From: JBCDJI01 sp964351865
GTDB taxonomy: Bacteria; Verrucomicrobiota; Verrucomicrobiia; Methylacidiphilales; JBCBYL01
DNA: 64,000 nt
Assembly (NCBI GenBank): GCA_964351865.1
Contig: CAYGPJ010000005.1
Span: 65,228-129,227 of the forward strand
Direction of reading: 5' to 3'
Shown here: one piece after another, positions 16,070-25,180 of the stretch
Position numbering within the stretch: position 1 is the first letter of the stretch
How the letters are laid out: the number at the start of each line of letters is the position of its first letter
Notes under the pieces: model-generated
The model's input: the letters and a program-made list of their open reading frames with translations, nothing else
Told to the model about the DNA's origin: nothing
Database searches by the model: none
Translations under genes and position numbers: made by a program

Positions 16070-17220
16070 TGGCAAACACACCTGACACTGCTGTATTCTA
16101 TACCACCAATCGTGGCTGGCCATGGGGGGCACCGGATTATGTCTGGCCAACCGCCGCAGAGCGCTTGCTCGCAAACGGGGTACGGGTCCAGTTATTCATT
16201 CACCCGGAAGCGCTGCACCGAACTGAAGTAAAAAGCTTAACTCTCAAAGGCGCAGAAGCCTACGAGCAACCTCCATTCCCACTCCGTAAAGGTCGTCTCT
16301 CCACACTACGAAATCAGCTTAAAAGAACGCTTGGCGGCAGTCCCCCATCTAAAATAATTCCTGACAACAGCCATATCTTCATCAATCAGGGCGCTGATAT
16401 CGATTTACTCTATGAGCGTGACCTGATTCCCGTCATCCAACGCCCCCGTGTTGCTTACGACATATTCGTCCACCTGTCCTACCCGACCTCTCCCATCCCC
16501 GCAACGGAGCGGGATGAATCGCTGCATTTACTGGCTGGCGCCCACCGCGTATATTTCAACTCGCGCTGGACGCGTGAAATCACCGAAACCAAATTGGCTG
16601 CTACGGTTTCCAATGCTGAAACATTCACCTTGCCGATCCGGTTTTCTCACCCCAGCCCCCGCCCGTGGCCTTCAGGCTCGACCGCCCGCTTTGCCTGTAT
16701 CTGTCGCCTTGATGTCATGCATAAAGGACTGGATGTACTTTTACTGGCACTGAAAGAACTCACGGCAAACCCTACTTCCTGGAGACTGGACCTCTACGGC
16801 GACGGCACCGATGCGGATATCGCTTACCTCCAAAACCTGATTACACACTTGCAGCTCTCGGAGCATGTTTCTCTCCACCCGTATCAGACCCACATCGAAA
16901 CGATCTGGGATCAACACCACATGCTGCTGCTCACGTCACGGTATGAAGGGCTCGGATTGTCGATGCTGGAAGCGATGGCTTGTGGCCGACCCGTATTGCG
17001 CACTCCCTATGGCGGTGCGGAAGAATGGATCGAAGACGGCCAAACCGGCTATCTCTGTCCTGCGCCCGAACCCGCTCTCATCCAGCAAGCTTTAAGCCGG
17101 GCACTGGATGAATTTTCACGCTGGAAAGAACTAGGCGATAACGCTTTTAAGAAAATTGCAACTTCGCAATCACCCCACCCGACAGATCCTTTCCTAAAAC
17201 CCTTTGGCATCACCCCATGA
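16069..17220 (+). CDS. GT4-like glycosyltransferase
   Basis: 383 residues from the ATG at 16069, which has a good ribosome site GGAGG at 16056-16060 and one-base overlap with the upstream stop. GT-B fold: ARFACICRLDVMHKGLDVLL (about 201-220) and LLTSRYEGLGLSMLEAMACG, the nucleotide-sugar E-x7-E region, then LRTPYGGAEEWI. The N-terminal half (VFYTTNRGWPWGAPDYVW) is not typical and presumably binds the acceptor. Overlaps the carbamoyltransferase by 4 bp. Confidence 0.85.
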   Translation: MANTPDTAVFYTTNRGWPWGAPDYVWPTAAERLLANGVRVQLFIHPEALHRTEVKSLTLKGAEAYEQPPFPLRKGRLSTLRNQLKRTLGGSPPSKIIPDNSHIFINQGADIDLLYERDLIPVIQRPRVAYDIFVHLSYPTSPIPATERDESLHLLAGAHRVYFNSRWTREITETKLAATVSNAETFTLPIRFSHPSPRPWPSGSTARFACICRLDVMHKGLDVLLLALKELTANPTSWRLDLYGDGTDADIAYLQNLITHLQLSEHVSLHPYQTHIETIWDQHHMLLLTSRYEGLGLSMLEAMACGRPVLRTPYGGAEEWIEDGQTGYLCPAPEPALIQQALSRALDEFSRWKELGDNAFKKIATSQSPHPTDPFLKPFGITP

Positions 17221-18998
17221 AAACAATTCTAGGTATCGGAGGTATATTAGGGCACGACGCCAACGCAGCGCTGATCCAAAATGGGGAATTGGTCGCTGCA
17301 GCCCAGGAAGAGCGTTTCAGCAGGATTAAACATGACGGATTTTTTCCATCCCGTGCGATCCAGTTCTGCCTTTCACGAACTCATCTCTCTCAAACGAAAA
17401 TTACCAACGTCGTTTTTGCGGAGAAACCGCTTCAATCCATCTTATCAAATCGGAGTGAGAAACCAGGCAACGCGTTTACCCGTTGGCTCGGCGAAGTCGC
17501 ACCGGAATCATGGGGAGGACCTTATGTTCATCAGGCGAGGCAACTCTTCCCACAGGCGAAATTTCATTACGCGTGGCACCACCTCAGCCACGTCGCAGGT
17601 GCTTACGCCACCTCTCCCTTTCAACGAGCTGCCTTTCTCTGTGTCGACGGTAAAGGAGAGGACTACTCGGCCACTATTGGAATCGCAGCTCCGGAAGGAA
17701 TCATCATCTCCCACGAGCATTCCTATGAAAATGGATTAGGGCTGCTCTACACGTTGATCACCGACTATCTTGGGTTTCACAGTTTTGGTTCTGAATATAA
17801 AGTCATGGGGCTGGCTCCCTATGGTAAACCCGAAATGGTGGATTCACTGGAGCAACTCATCCATTCAGATTCACAGGGAGGAATCCGACTCCGGTTCCGT
17901 GCAAACTTCAAACACGAAAACAGGGAATCCCAGGTTGGGCAGGTTGCTGAAATTTTAAAAAGACCCGCACGACAAAAAGATGAGCCGTTGGAATCCTTTC
18001 ATCTCAATCTTGCTGCCTCTCTCCAACACTTGTTCGAACGGGAAGTCCTTCGCATGGCAGAGTTCGCCAAAGAAATTACCGGAGAAAAGCAACTGCTCTT
18101 TTGTGGCGGTTGTGCCCAAAATTGTGTGACAGCAGGAAAATTACGGCGCGCGCAAATTTTCGACGCGATCTCGAATTCTCCGGTAGGAGGAGACATGGGC
18201 AGCGCGATGGGTGCCGCTGCATTGCTCCATCAGATCGAAAACAAGCATAACCCCCACCTTTGCTCTCACGGATATTACCTCGGCAACGAGCCGGGCGAAA
18301 TACCGCCGGAAGCGGACGAGTACGAAATCACTTTAGAGGACTCCAATCAACTCCACCAGCATGTCGCTCAACAACTGGCAGCCGGAAAAATTGTAGGCTG
18401 GGTGCGCGGACGCATGGAACTCGGCGCACGTGCACTCGGAGCACGGTCCATTCTGGCGGATCCTCGTCCACTGGACATGCAGTCGACTATGAATCTGAAG
18501 ATTAAATTCAGAGAATCCTTCCGGCCATTTGCCCCGGCCGTATTGGCCGAAGAAGCACATCACTGGTTTGATATCAACGAAACTGACGAATCAGATTTCA
18601 TGAATTATACCGCAGACTTGCTGCCGGAACATCGCCGAGACATCCCGGATCACCTCGATGGCATCCGCGATCGCCTGATGTTCGAACGCTGCGAAATTCC
18701 CAGTGTGGTTCATGTGGATTACTCCGCACGGCTACAGACGGTTCGCCAATCGGTTCACCCGGACTTTCACCGCTTGATTACCGAGTTCAACTCGCTCACC
18801 GGTATTCCGATGGTCATTAATACCAGTTTCAATGTCAGCGGACAGCCTATCGTCTCGACTGCCCTGGAAGCCTGGGAATGCTTTGTCCACACCGACATGG
18901 ATCTGCTTGTCATCAACAATAGAATTTTCCGTAATCCCGGATTAAAAACCAAAGGGGAAAAAATTTCATGGTTAGATCAATTCGCCAAAAACTCTTGA
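17217..18998 (+). CDS. Carbamoyltransferase (NodU/CmcH/TobZ family)
   Basis: 593 residues, the usual family length. The N-terminal Kae1/HSP70-like domain opens ILGIGGILGHDANAALI, with EERFSRIKHDGFFP and AYATSPFQRAAFLCVDGKGED. FCGGCAQNCVTAGKL is the nucleotide motif. The C-terminal YrdC-like part has WVRGRMELGARALGARSILA, FRPFAPAVLAEEA and MVINTSFNVSG. The family uses carbamoyl phosphate and ATP to O-carbamoylate sugars or antibiotics, so the glycan is probably carbamoylated. The central motif order is intact. Confidence 0.93.
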   Translation: MKTILGIGGILGHDANAALIQNGELVAAAQEERFSRIKHDGFFPSRAIQFCLSRTHLSQTKITNVVFAEKPLQSILSNRSEKPGNAFTRWLGEVAPESWGGPYVHQARQLFPQAKFHYAWHHLSHVAGAYATSPFQRAAFLCVDGKGEDYSATIGIAAPEGIIISHEHSYENGLGLLYTLITDYLGFHSFGSEYKVMGLAPYGKPEMVDSLEQLIHSDSQGGIRLRFRANFKHENRESQVGQVAEILKRPARQKDEPLESFHLNLAASLQHLFEREVLRMAEFAKEITGEKQLLFCGGCAQNCVTAGKLRRAQIFDAISNSPVGGDMGSAMGAAALLHQIENKHNPHLCSHGYYLGNEPGEIPPEADEYEITLEDSNQLHQHVAQQLAAGKIVGWVRGRMELGARALGARSILADPRPLDMQSTMNLKIKFRESFRPFAPAVLAEEAHHWFDINETDESDFMNYTADLLPEHRRDIPDHLDGIRDRLMFERCEIPSVVHVDYSARLQTVRQSVHPDFHRLITEFNSLTGIPMVINTSFNVSGQPIVSTALEAWECFVHTDMDLLVINNRIFRNPGLKTKGEKISWLDQFAKNS

Positions 18999-19090
18999 AG
19001 CTGGCTTTACTAATGGTAAAGCACCTCAGCCCTGACAGCCTGCGCGGCTGGCAACGCAGTAAGCGCGGTAACTCACTAGATATGAAATGA
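18968..19090 (+). CDS. Possible 40-residue basic peptide
   Basis: An ATG at 18968, inside the last 31 bp of the carbamoyltransferase gene in another frame, opens 40 codons ending at TGA 19090. The product is basic (MVRSIRQKLLKLALLMVKH, then LRGWQRSKRGN) and has one amphipathic helix. It accounts for most of the 137-bp gap before the next gene, which is unusually long for this block. Small proteins often follow carbamoyltransferases in exosortase-linked loci, but I see no similarity. Coding status is uncertain. Confidence 0.3.
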   Translation: MVRSIRQKLLKLALLMVKHLSPDSLRGWQRSKRGNSLDMK

Positions 19091-19135
19091 GGCTGCAATG
19101 GCATCCGGTTTGTTAATCATGTTCACCACGCTACT

Positions 19136-21010
19136 GTGACAAATGCACTCAAAATATCCGTCATTCTCCCGACGCATGATCCCCGCCTTGACCATTTCAC
19201 GAGCACGCTAACCAGCTTACAAGAACAGACCCTGGCTACAGAAAACTGGGAACTTCTTGTCATCGATAACGCATCCAAGGCACCGCTTCCAACGCACCCT
19301 GTTATTGAAGGCCAAACCTCGACCCAATGCCGATTGATTAGAGAAAACAAACTTGGCTTAACCGCTGCACGCCGTTGCGGCATCCAGCACGCTGAAGGAG
19401 ACATTCTTATTTTTGTAGACGACGACAACGTGCTGGATTCGCACTACCTCGAAACGGCGCTGAATCTTATGACCGAGCAGCCGGAGTTGGGAGCATGCGG
19501 AGGAAAAGTAATCCCACTTTTTGAGTCTTCGCCTCCACAATGGATCGAAGAATTCGCACCGCTACTGGCCTGCCAAGATTTTGGAAAAGAGCCAATTCTT
19601 TCAGGGCCGTTTGTCGGGAATTACCCAAAGCATGCCCCGGTGGGAGCGGGGTTGGTATTACGCACTGCCAGCGCCCGTTCCTGGACTGAATCCAATTCAA
19701 CATGCATCACTGACCGAAGTGGTGCCGAACTAAGCTCAGGTGGAGATAATGATATCATTCTACATATCCTGAAATCCGGAAAATGGATCGGCTGGTTCCC
19801 CTCACTGAAACTCGATCATCTCATTCCGGAAGCTCGAACCGAACCCGCCTATCTGGCACGCCTCAATGAAGGTATTCAGAAATCTTGGATGCAGTTGAAT
19901 ACATTACACGGCATTAATCCCTGGCCTCCGATTTCTGCCTGGTCCCTTCCGTTGCGTACGCTCAAGGCATGGATCACCCATCAAGGATGGAATTATCCCG
20001 CCGGATACATCCGCTGGAAAGGGGCTTGCGGGCATTTTAAGGGTCGCGTCCGCACCGTTCATTACACCATGAGACTAGGCAAAGTACTTTATCATCTCTG
20101 GCACCGCCCTCTCAGTGCCGTCCGCACTTCAATTGCCGCGGGAGGCCCTTTCGAGCAATGGCAAACTAAGCGGGGAATGATAGAAATGGAGCGCAGCGTG
20201 GAACATCTTGTTCCATTGCCGAAACCGGATGATTCTTCTCCAGAGCTTCATTTTCTCACAGGCTCCAAATTCTGGTATCAAACCGCCTTTTGCATCGCCT
20301 CATGGCAGCAAGCAACCGGTGACCGCCCCTCCAGCCATCTTTATGACGATGGCACACTGACTTCTCACCAAGTTCAAAAACTTATACGACTCTTACCTGG
20401 CACCGTTATTCATCGCATCGATGATATCCAGCATAGATTAGATACCAAATTACCTCTATCATGCTTCCCTCGTTTGCGCGATTTGTGGAGCACTTACCCA
20501 AATATACGAAAACTGACGGATGTGCATTTAGGTAGCAGCGGTTGGAAATTAGTGTTGGATTCAGACATTCTGTTTTTCCAGTCTCCAGAGCTCCTTCAAA
20601 AGTGGTGTGCTCAACCTGATCGCCCGTTACATGCCATAGACAGCGAAGAATCTTACGGCTACCCCAGACCTGCTATGGAAGCCCTTTGTGGAAATTCGAT
20701 ACCCCGTAAAGTCAATGTCGGTATTTGCGGCCTCTGTAGCCATCAGATCGATTGGAACCAACTGGAATTCTGGTGTAACTCTCTCATCAAACAATACGGA
20801 AAACACTATTACCTGGAACAAGCTTTGGTTGCCATGATGGTAGCGGGCCATGAGTGCTCTATTGCTCCGGTCGAGCAATATATCACTTTACCAACTATGC
20901 CAGAAGCGATCAAATGCCGCGCTATCATGCATCATTACGTGGCCGATTCTAAAAAATGGTATTTTAGAAACAACTGGAAACATTTCACTGCCAACCAGCA
21001 TGGTGCCTGA
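19136..21010 (+). CDS. Two-domain glycosyltransferase: GT2 plus a second GT-A-like domain
   Basis: 624 residues, about twice a normal GT2. Residues 1-270 are GT2: ISVILPTHDPRLDHFTSTL, WELLVIDNASK, ILIFVDDDNVLD (D-D-D) and a DRSGAELSSGGDND stretch. A linker follows. Residues about 365-620 look like a second GT-A domain: LHFLTGSKFWYQTAFCIASW, SSHLYDDGTL, WKLVLDSDILFF with D-x-D, and VNVGICGLCS, resembling glycosyltransferases that open with a sugar-nucleotide-binding LTG/SKFW stretch. Start GTG 19136. It may add two sugars in sequence. Confidence 0.8.
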   Translation: MTNALKISVILPTHDPRLDHFTSTLTSLQEQTLATENWELLVIDNASKAPLPTHPVIEGQTSTQCRLIRENKLGLTAARRCGIQHAEGDILIFVDDDNVLDSHYLETALNLMTEQPELGACGGKVIPLFESSPPQWIEEFAPLLACQDFGKEPILSGPFVGNYPKHAPVGAGLVLRTASARSWTESNSTCITDRSGAELSSGGDNDIILHILKSGKWIGWFPSLKLDHLIPEARTEPAYLARLNEGIQKSWMQLNTLHGINPWPPISAWSLPLRTLKAWITHQGWNYPAGYIRWKGACGHFKGRVRTVHYTMRLGKVLYHLWHRPLSAVRTSIAAGGPFEQWQTKRGMIEMERSVEHLVPLPKPDDSSPELHFLTGSKFWYQTAFCIASWQQATGDRPSSHLYDDGTLTSHQVQKLIRLLPGTVIHRIDDIQHRLDTKLPLSCFPRLRDLWSTYPNIRKLTDVHLGSSGWKLVLDSDILFFQSPELLQKWCAQPDRPLHAIDSEESYGYPRPAMEALCGNSIPRKVNVGICGLCSHQIDWNQLEFWCNSLIKQYGKHYYLEQALVAMMVAGHECSIAPVEQYITLPTMPEAIKCRAIMHHYVADSKKWYFRNNWKHFTANQHGA

Positions 21011-21962
21011 AGTTTCTATTCTAATTCCGAGTTATAATAGCGCCGCGTGGATAGCCGCAGCGATTGAATCTGCTCTTTCACAATCCATACCTGAAAAAGA
21101 AATCATTATCGTAGACGACGGATCGACAGATGACAGCTTGTGCATCGCCCAGTCATATCAATCCGATCAGGTCAGCGTTCATTCCCAATCCAATCGTGGA
21201 GCTTCCAGTGCTCGGAACACTGCGCTCCGGATGGCTCATGGAAAATATATTCAGTATCTGGATGCCGACGATCTGTTAGCTCCGCATAAAATATCTCGCC
21301 AGATCCAACACCTGAAACAAGCTCCTGACGATGTAGTGGCCACATGTACTTGGGCACGTTTCGAGCAGTGCCCTGAAAAGGGTATTATTCCTGACCATGA
21401 AAATTTCCGTGATCTAGAGCCGATTGAATTCCTGCAACTCAACTGGGAGCAAGATATTATGATGCATCCCGCAGCATGGCTCATCCCACGTATAGTTATA
21501 GATCGTGCTGGCCCTTGGGATGAATCACTTACGTTAAATGATGATGGTGAATACTTTTGTCGTATCGCCCTGGCCAGTTCTCAAATTTTATATACCGCCG
21601 ATGCCATGACCTACTATCGATCCAATTTAACATCCAGCTTGAGCGGGAGAACAGATGCTGATTCATTGCACTCGCTGCATCGCTCCATTGAGAAAATGGA
21701 GTCTTATCTACTGGAACATGACACATCTGCTCGCACGCAACACGCTTGTGCGGTAGCACGTCAGCGACTCGCCTACACGATCTTCCGCCAGCACCCCGGA
21801 TTAGCCAAACAGTCGGAACAGAGGGCCCGAGAGCTGTCCCATGGATCGCTCCCCGATCCAGGCGGGCGATTCACCACGCACTGCGCTAAATTTACCGGAT
21901 GGAGAACAGCGCTTAAAATTCAGTCGTTGTATGCTCATTTTCTCAAGGGGTTAAAAACGTAA
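21000..21962 (+). CDS. GT2 glycosyltransferase
   Basis: 320 residues from ATG 21000, which overlaps the preceding stop by 11 bp; a longer frame from 20850 lies over the upstream gene and adds 50 unrelated residues. GT-A core VSILIPSYNSAAWIAAAIES, KEIIIVDDGSTDDS, YIQYLDADDLLAPHKI (D-x-D) and GPWDESLTLNDDGEYFCRIA with the catalytic-base-like Asp/Glu. Two bases separate it from the next gene. Confidence 0.88.
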   Translation: MVPEVSILIPSYNSAAWIAAAIESALSQSIPEKEIIIVDDGSTDDSLCIAQSYQSDQVSVHSQSNRGASSARNTALRMAHGKYIQYLDADDLLAPHKISRQIQHLKQAPDDVVATCTWARFEQCPEKGIIPDHENFRDLEPIEFLQLNWEQDIMMHPAAWLIPRIVIDRAGPWDESLTLNDDGEYFCRIALASSQILYTADAMTYYRSNLTSSLSGRTDADSLHSLHRSIEKMESYLLEHDTSARTQHACAVARQRLAYTIFRQHPGLAKQSEQRARELSHGSLPDPGGRFTTHCAKFTGWRTALKIQSLYAHFLKGLKT

Positions 21963-21964
21963 TC

Positions 21965-23221
21965 ATGCTCGTCTCAGTCTCACACCCGTCTGCCCCTCCT
22001 TTCGCCCAACAGGTCATTCGTGCTTTATATAAGGCATCCATATTGGATCGTTTTTACACCTCGCTATCTTTCTCTCAGCAACAAATAGAACAAAGTTTAT
22101 GGGTGAGAGCCTGCGGGCGATTGGGCATCCCACTCCAACAGAAACTTCGTAACCGCACCATTTCCTGCATCAGCAATGAACAGATCCGGCAATATTATCT
22201 AGCGGAATGCTGCCGACTGGCCGCTGGAAAATTAGATCACTCCGGCGTATGGTCAGATCGTGTCTGGGAGTGGAGTGAGCATCAGTTTGATCGCTACGTA
22301 TCAAAACAACTAGTTCCTGAACTTGACGCCATATACGGGTATGAACACGCGGCGGAGTTTACCTTTGAACGTGCAAAGCAGATCGGCGTGAAAACCATCT
22401 ATGATGTGCCTGCACCAGAAACCACTCAGATCAGAAATCTAATGGAGCGGGAAATCTCTCACTATCCTGAGATGGACACCCTATGGTTTCAAAAGACGAA
22501 AGAGCGGGAACCGAATAGATTACAGCGTCGGAAACGGGAATGGGAACTGGCTGATATCGTTATTTGTGCCTCCAATTTTACTAAGCAAACTTTTGCAACC
22601 GCTGGTTATGATACCCATAAAGTAAAAGTCATTCCCTATGGAGCTCCAGAACCGATTTCTGAATCTGCTTGCGAGTCCGGGGGGAGCTCTCCCAATGAGA
22701 AAATAGCATTCATCTGGGCCGGCACATTCAGTTTGAGAAAAGGAGCGCACTACCTGCTGGAGGCATGGCATCAGTTGAAAGCCGGTCAACACGCGACGCT
22801 CGAAATCTATGGGACCTGTGATTTACCTGCCAGCTTGTTGCATCCTCTCCCTGATGGCGTGCACTTTAAAGGCACTATTTCGCAGACAGAACTTTTAGAG
22901 CACTATGAAGCAGCCGATGCACTCATTTTCCCGACCATGTACGATGGCTTTGGAATGGTGATTACCGAAGCCCTGTCAAGAGGTTGCCCTGTTATTACCA
23001 CCCATCATGCAGGAGCCGCTCATTTTATCACTTCTGGTGAAACCGGATATATCATAGAAAGCGCCAGCAGTTCTGCCATTTCTGAAGTAATCTCTCGTTG
23101 TATTTCTAAACCTGATGCACTCAAAAAAATGCGAGTCCCTGCCGTTCAGAGTGCCGCCAAATGGCAGTGGCAGGATTATCGCAGCGAACTCCTCAGTTAC
23201 ATTGAAAGTCCCTCATCATGA
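21965..23221 (+). CDS. GT4 glycosyltransferase
   Basis: 418 residues, GT-B fold. N-terminal domain carries IYDVPAPETTQIRNLM and DIVICASNFTKQTF. The C-terminal domain has FIWAGTFSLRKGAHYLLEAW near residue 255 and ALIFPTMYDGFGMVITEALSRGCPVI near 318, the nucleotide-sugar site with E-x7-E. Encoded in the 20-28 kb part, which is by eye more A/T-rich than the flanks. Stop overlaps the next start (ATGA). Confidence 0.88.
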   Translation: MLVSVSHPSAPPFAQQVIRALYKASILDRFYTSLSFSQQQIEQSLWVRACGRLGIPLQQKLRNRTISCISNEQIRQYYLAECCRLAAGKLDHSGVWSDRVWEWSEHQFDRYVSKQLVPELDAIYGYEHAAEFTFERAKQIGVKTIYDVPAPETTQIRNLMEREISHYPEMDTLWFQKTKEREPNRLQRRKREWELADIVICASNFTKQTFATAGYDTHKVKVIPYGAPEPISESACESGGSSPNEKIAFIWAGTFSLRKGAHYLLEAWHQLKAGQHATLEIYGTCDLPASLLHPLPDGVHFKGTISQTELLEHYEAADALIFPTMYDGFGMVITEALSRGCPVITTHHAGAAHFITSGETGYIIESASSSAISEVISRCISKPDALKKMRVPAVQSAAKWQWQDYRSELLSYIESPSS

Positions 23222-23931
23222 GTCTACTAAAGTACCTCCCCGAATCACTTAAAGAAAAAATCCGCGCTCGTGCAGGAGCCATCACCGAGACGGCCAGGCT
23301 GAAAAATTTGCAAACGGCGGGATTCAACCCCCGGCAGGTTATTGACGCTGGCGCGTATCTGGGCACATGGACTCACCAGATTCATCAAATATTCCCTGGT
23401 GCCAGCCTGTTAATCATTGAGCCTCAAAAATGCCAGGCAGAGAAACTCACTCAGCTTGCCTCTACCATTCCTGGAAGTCATTTCTGTTCATGTGCGGTCG
23501 GTTCAAAGCAACAAGAGGTTATGTTCCACCAAGCACATTCCAATAGTCGTATCGTCCAGGCAGAGTCATCACTTGCAACTCAGAACACCGTTACGGTTCC
23601 CATGAATACCATTGCTGATTTGGCTGAAACTCACCATTTCACACAAGCTGATTTAATTAAACTGGATTTGCAGGGATCAGAGTTGGAGGCTTTAGCAGGT
23701 GCTGGTGATATGTGGGGCATGACCGAAGTATTTATCGTAGAGGCCTCGTGGCTTCCGATCGGGACCGCCGATCTGGCCTATGATCTCATTGTTAAGATGC
23801 ACGATAAAGGCTACCAACTTTATGATGTCTATGGATTAAACTACCGACACCTCGATAATGCTCTCTGGCAGAGCGATTTTATCTTTGTCCGCAAAAACTC
23901 AAAACTCGTCTCCAACCATCACTGGAGTTAA
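23218..23931 (+). CDS. FkbM-family methyltransferase (5 of 8)
   Basis: 237 residues. SAM motif VIDAGAYLGTWTHQIHQIF at about 41-59 with LLIIEPQKCQAEKL, then ADLIKLDLQGSELEALAGA, the FkbM tail signature. A basic helical N-terminus (LPESLKEKIRARAG) precedes it. Its gene begins at the ATGA overlap with the upstream GT4 and its 3' end lies inside the longest reading of the next gene. Confidence 0.84.
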   Translation: MSLLKYLPESLKEKIRARAGAITETARLKNLQTAGFNPRQVIDAGAYLGTWTHQIHQIFPGASLLIIEPQKCQAEKLTQLASTIPGSHFCSCAVGSKQQEVMFHQAHSNSRIVQAESSLATQNTVTVPMNTIADLAETHHFTQADLIKLDLQGSELEALAGAGDMWGMTEVFIVEASWLPIGTADLAYDLIVKMHDKGYQLYDVYGLNYRHLDNALWQSDFIFVRKNSKLVSNHHWS

Positions 23932-25180
23932 TCCCATTAAGCATGTTTGCCTGATTACTCCGGGCAACTTGTCGTCTACTCCCAGGTTGCTGAGAGAAGC
24001 GCAATCACTTAGAAAGCACGGCTATCAGGTAAGTGTCATCGCTGGCACACTCTTTGCACCGCTCGAAGCTGCGGATCGAAGTCTAGCGACTGCAAATGAC
24101 TTTAACTTCATCAAACCTGCTCGGCCTGCCGTGCTCTGGCTGCTTGATAGAACCTTGTCCAAACTCGCACGTTGCTGTGCAAAATGGTCTTTGCCGCTTC
24201 CATTTTCACTGGAAGCCCTTGCTCTTAACCCGATTACTTGGTCACTGACTCAAAGCGCACAATCAATATCTGCAGATATATACATTGGACACTGTCTGGC
24301 AGGATTATATGCAGCCGTCCGTTCCGCAAAATCAAATGGCGCCATCTCGGGATTTGATATCGAGGATTTTCATGCGGCTGAGCAAAACTGGGAAAGCTCT
24401 GAAAAATGGAAACCCGCGGCGATTCACCATCAGATGCAGACGCTCCTTCCCGATTGTGCACATCTGACCTCCGCCTCACCGGGTATTCAGACTGAAATCC
24501 TGACGCATTATAATATCCGCTCAGAAGTACTCCTGAATACCTACCCTCTTTCTGAAGCACCAGCCAAGCAAACCACCTTGCCATCCCCCACTAAAAATTC
24601 TCCGGCTAAACTTTACTGGTTTTCACAAACTATCGGACCTGATCGCGGCCTGGAAGAAGCTCTACGCATTATCGCCGTAATGCACACCCCCTGTGAGCTA
24701 TACCTCAGGGGATACATTCAGGGTGAGTACCGGCAATTCCTGATAGACCTAGCCGTTGGATTAGGATTAAAGCAATCGCAATTAATATTTCTGGTGCCAG
24801 CGGCCGCGGATCAAATGGTTAAATTATCTTCCGGCTATCACTTAGGTTTATGTCTCGAGCATTCTATTCCTAAAAATCGTGACTTATGCCTGACTAATAA
24901 AATTTTCTCATATTTACTCGCAGGTACTCCTCTATGGCTTTCTTCAACCACTGCGCATCGCCAACTATTTCCTCAACTTAATGAAGCGGCCTGTATGACA
25001 GACGTGAAAGAAAAGACACAATCAGCCGAGCAACTCGATCGTTTTTTAACCGACACCATAAAGTATTCCAAGGCGCGCCATGAGTCCTGGCAACTCGGAC
25101 AGAATCTATACCATTGGGACAAAGAATCCCTGACTTTTTTAAACCTTATCCGAACTCACCTGACACATTCAAATGAATAA
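23858..25180 (+). CDS. GT4-like glycosyltransferase, start unclear
   Basis: Up to 440 residues. The conserved part begins IKHVCLITPGNLSSTPRLLREAQ right after the previous stop (23931), with GYQVSVIAG and FDIEDFHAAEQ; the C-terminal half has LYWFSQTIGPDRGLEEALRII and KIFSYLLAGTPLWLSST. In frame, the only normal start codons are ATG 23858 and TTG 23885, both inside the upstream methyltransferase gene and 17-26 codons ahead of the family's usual first strand. An ATT at 23936 sits exactly where a start would be expected. Function as a glycosyltransferase is inferred from fold-like features; the E-x7-E motif is weak. Confidence 0.72.
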   Translation: MLSGRAILSLSAKTQNSSPTITGVNPIKHVCLITPGNLSSTPRLLREAQSLRKHGYQVSVIAGTLFAPLEAADRSLATANDFNFIKPARPAVLWLLDRTLSKLARCCAKWSLPLPFSLEALALNPITWSLTQSAQSISADIYIGHCLAGLYAAVRSAKSNGAISGFDIEDFHAAEQNWESSEKWKPAAIHHQMQTLLPDCAHLTSASPGIQTEILTHYNIRSEVLLNTYPLSEAPAKQTTLPSPTKNSPAKLYWFSQTIGPDRGLEEALRIIAVMHTPCELYLRGYIQGEYRQFLIDLAVGLGLKQSQLIFLVPAAADQMVKLSSGYHLGLCLEHSIPKNRDLCLTNKIFSYLLAGTPLWLSSTTAHRQLFPQLNEAACMTDVKEKTQSAEQLDRFLTDTIKYSKARHESWQLGQNLYHWDKESLTFLNLIRTHLTHSNE

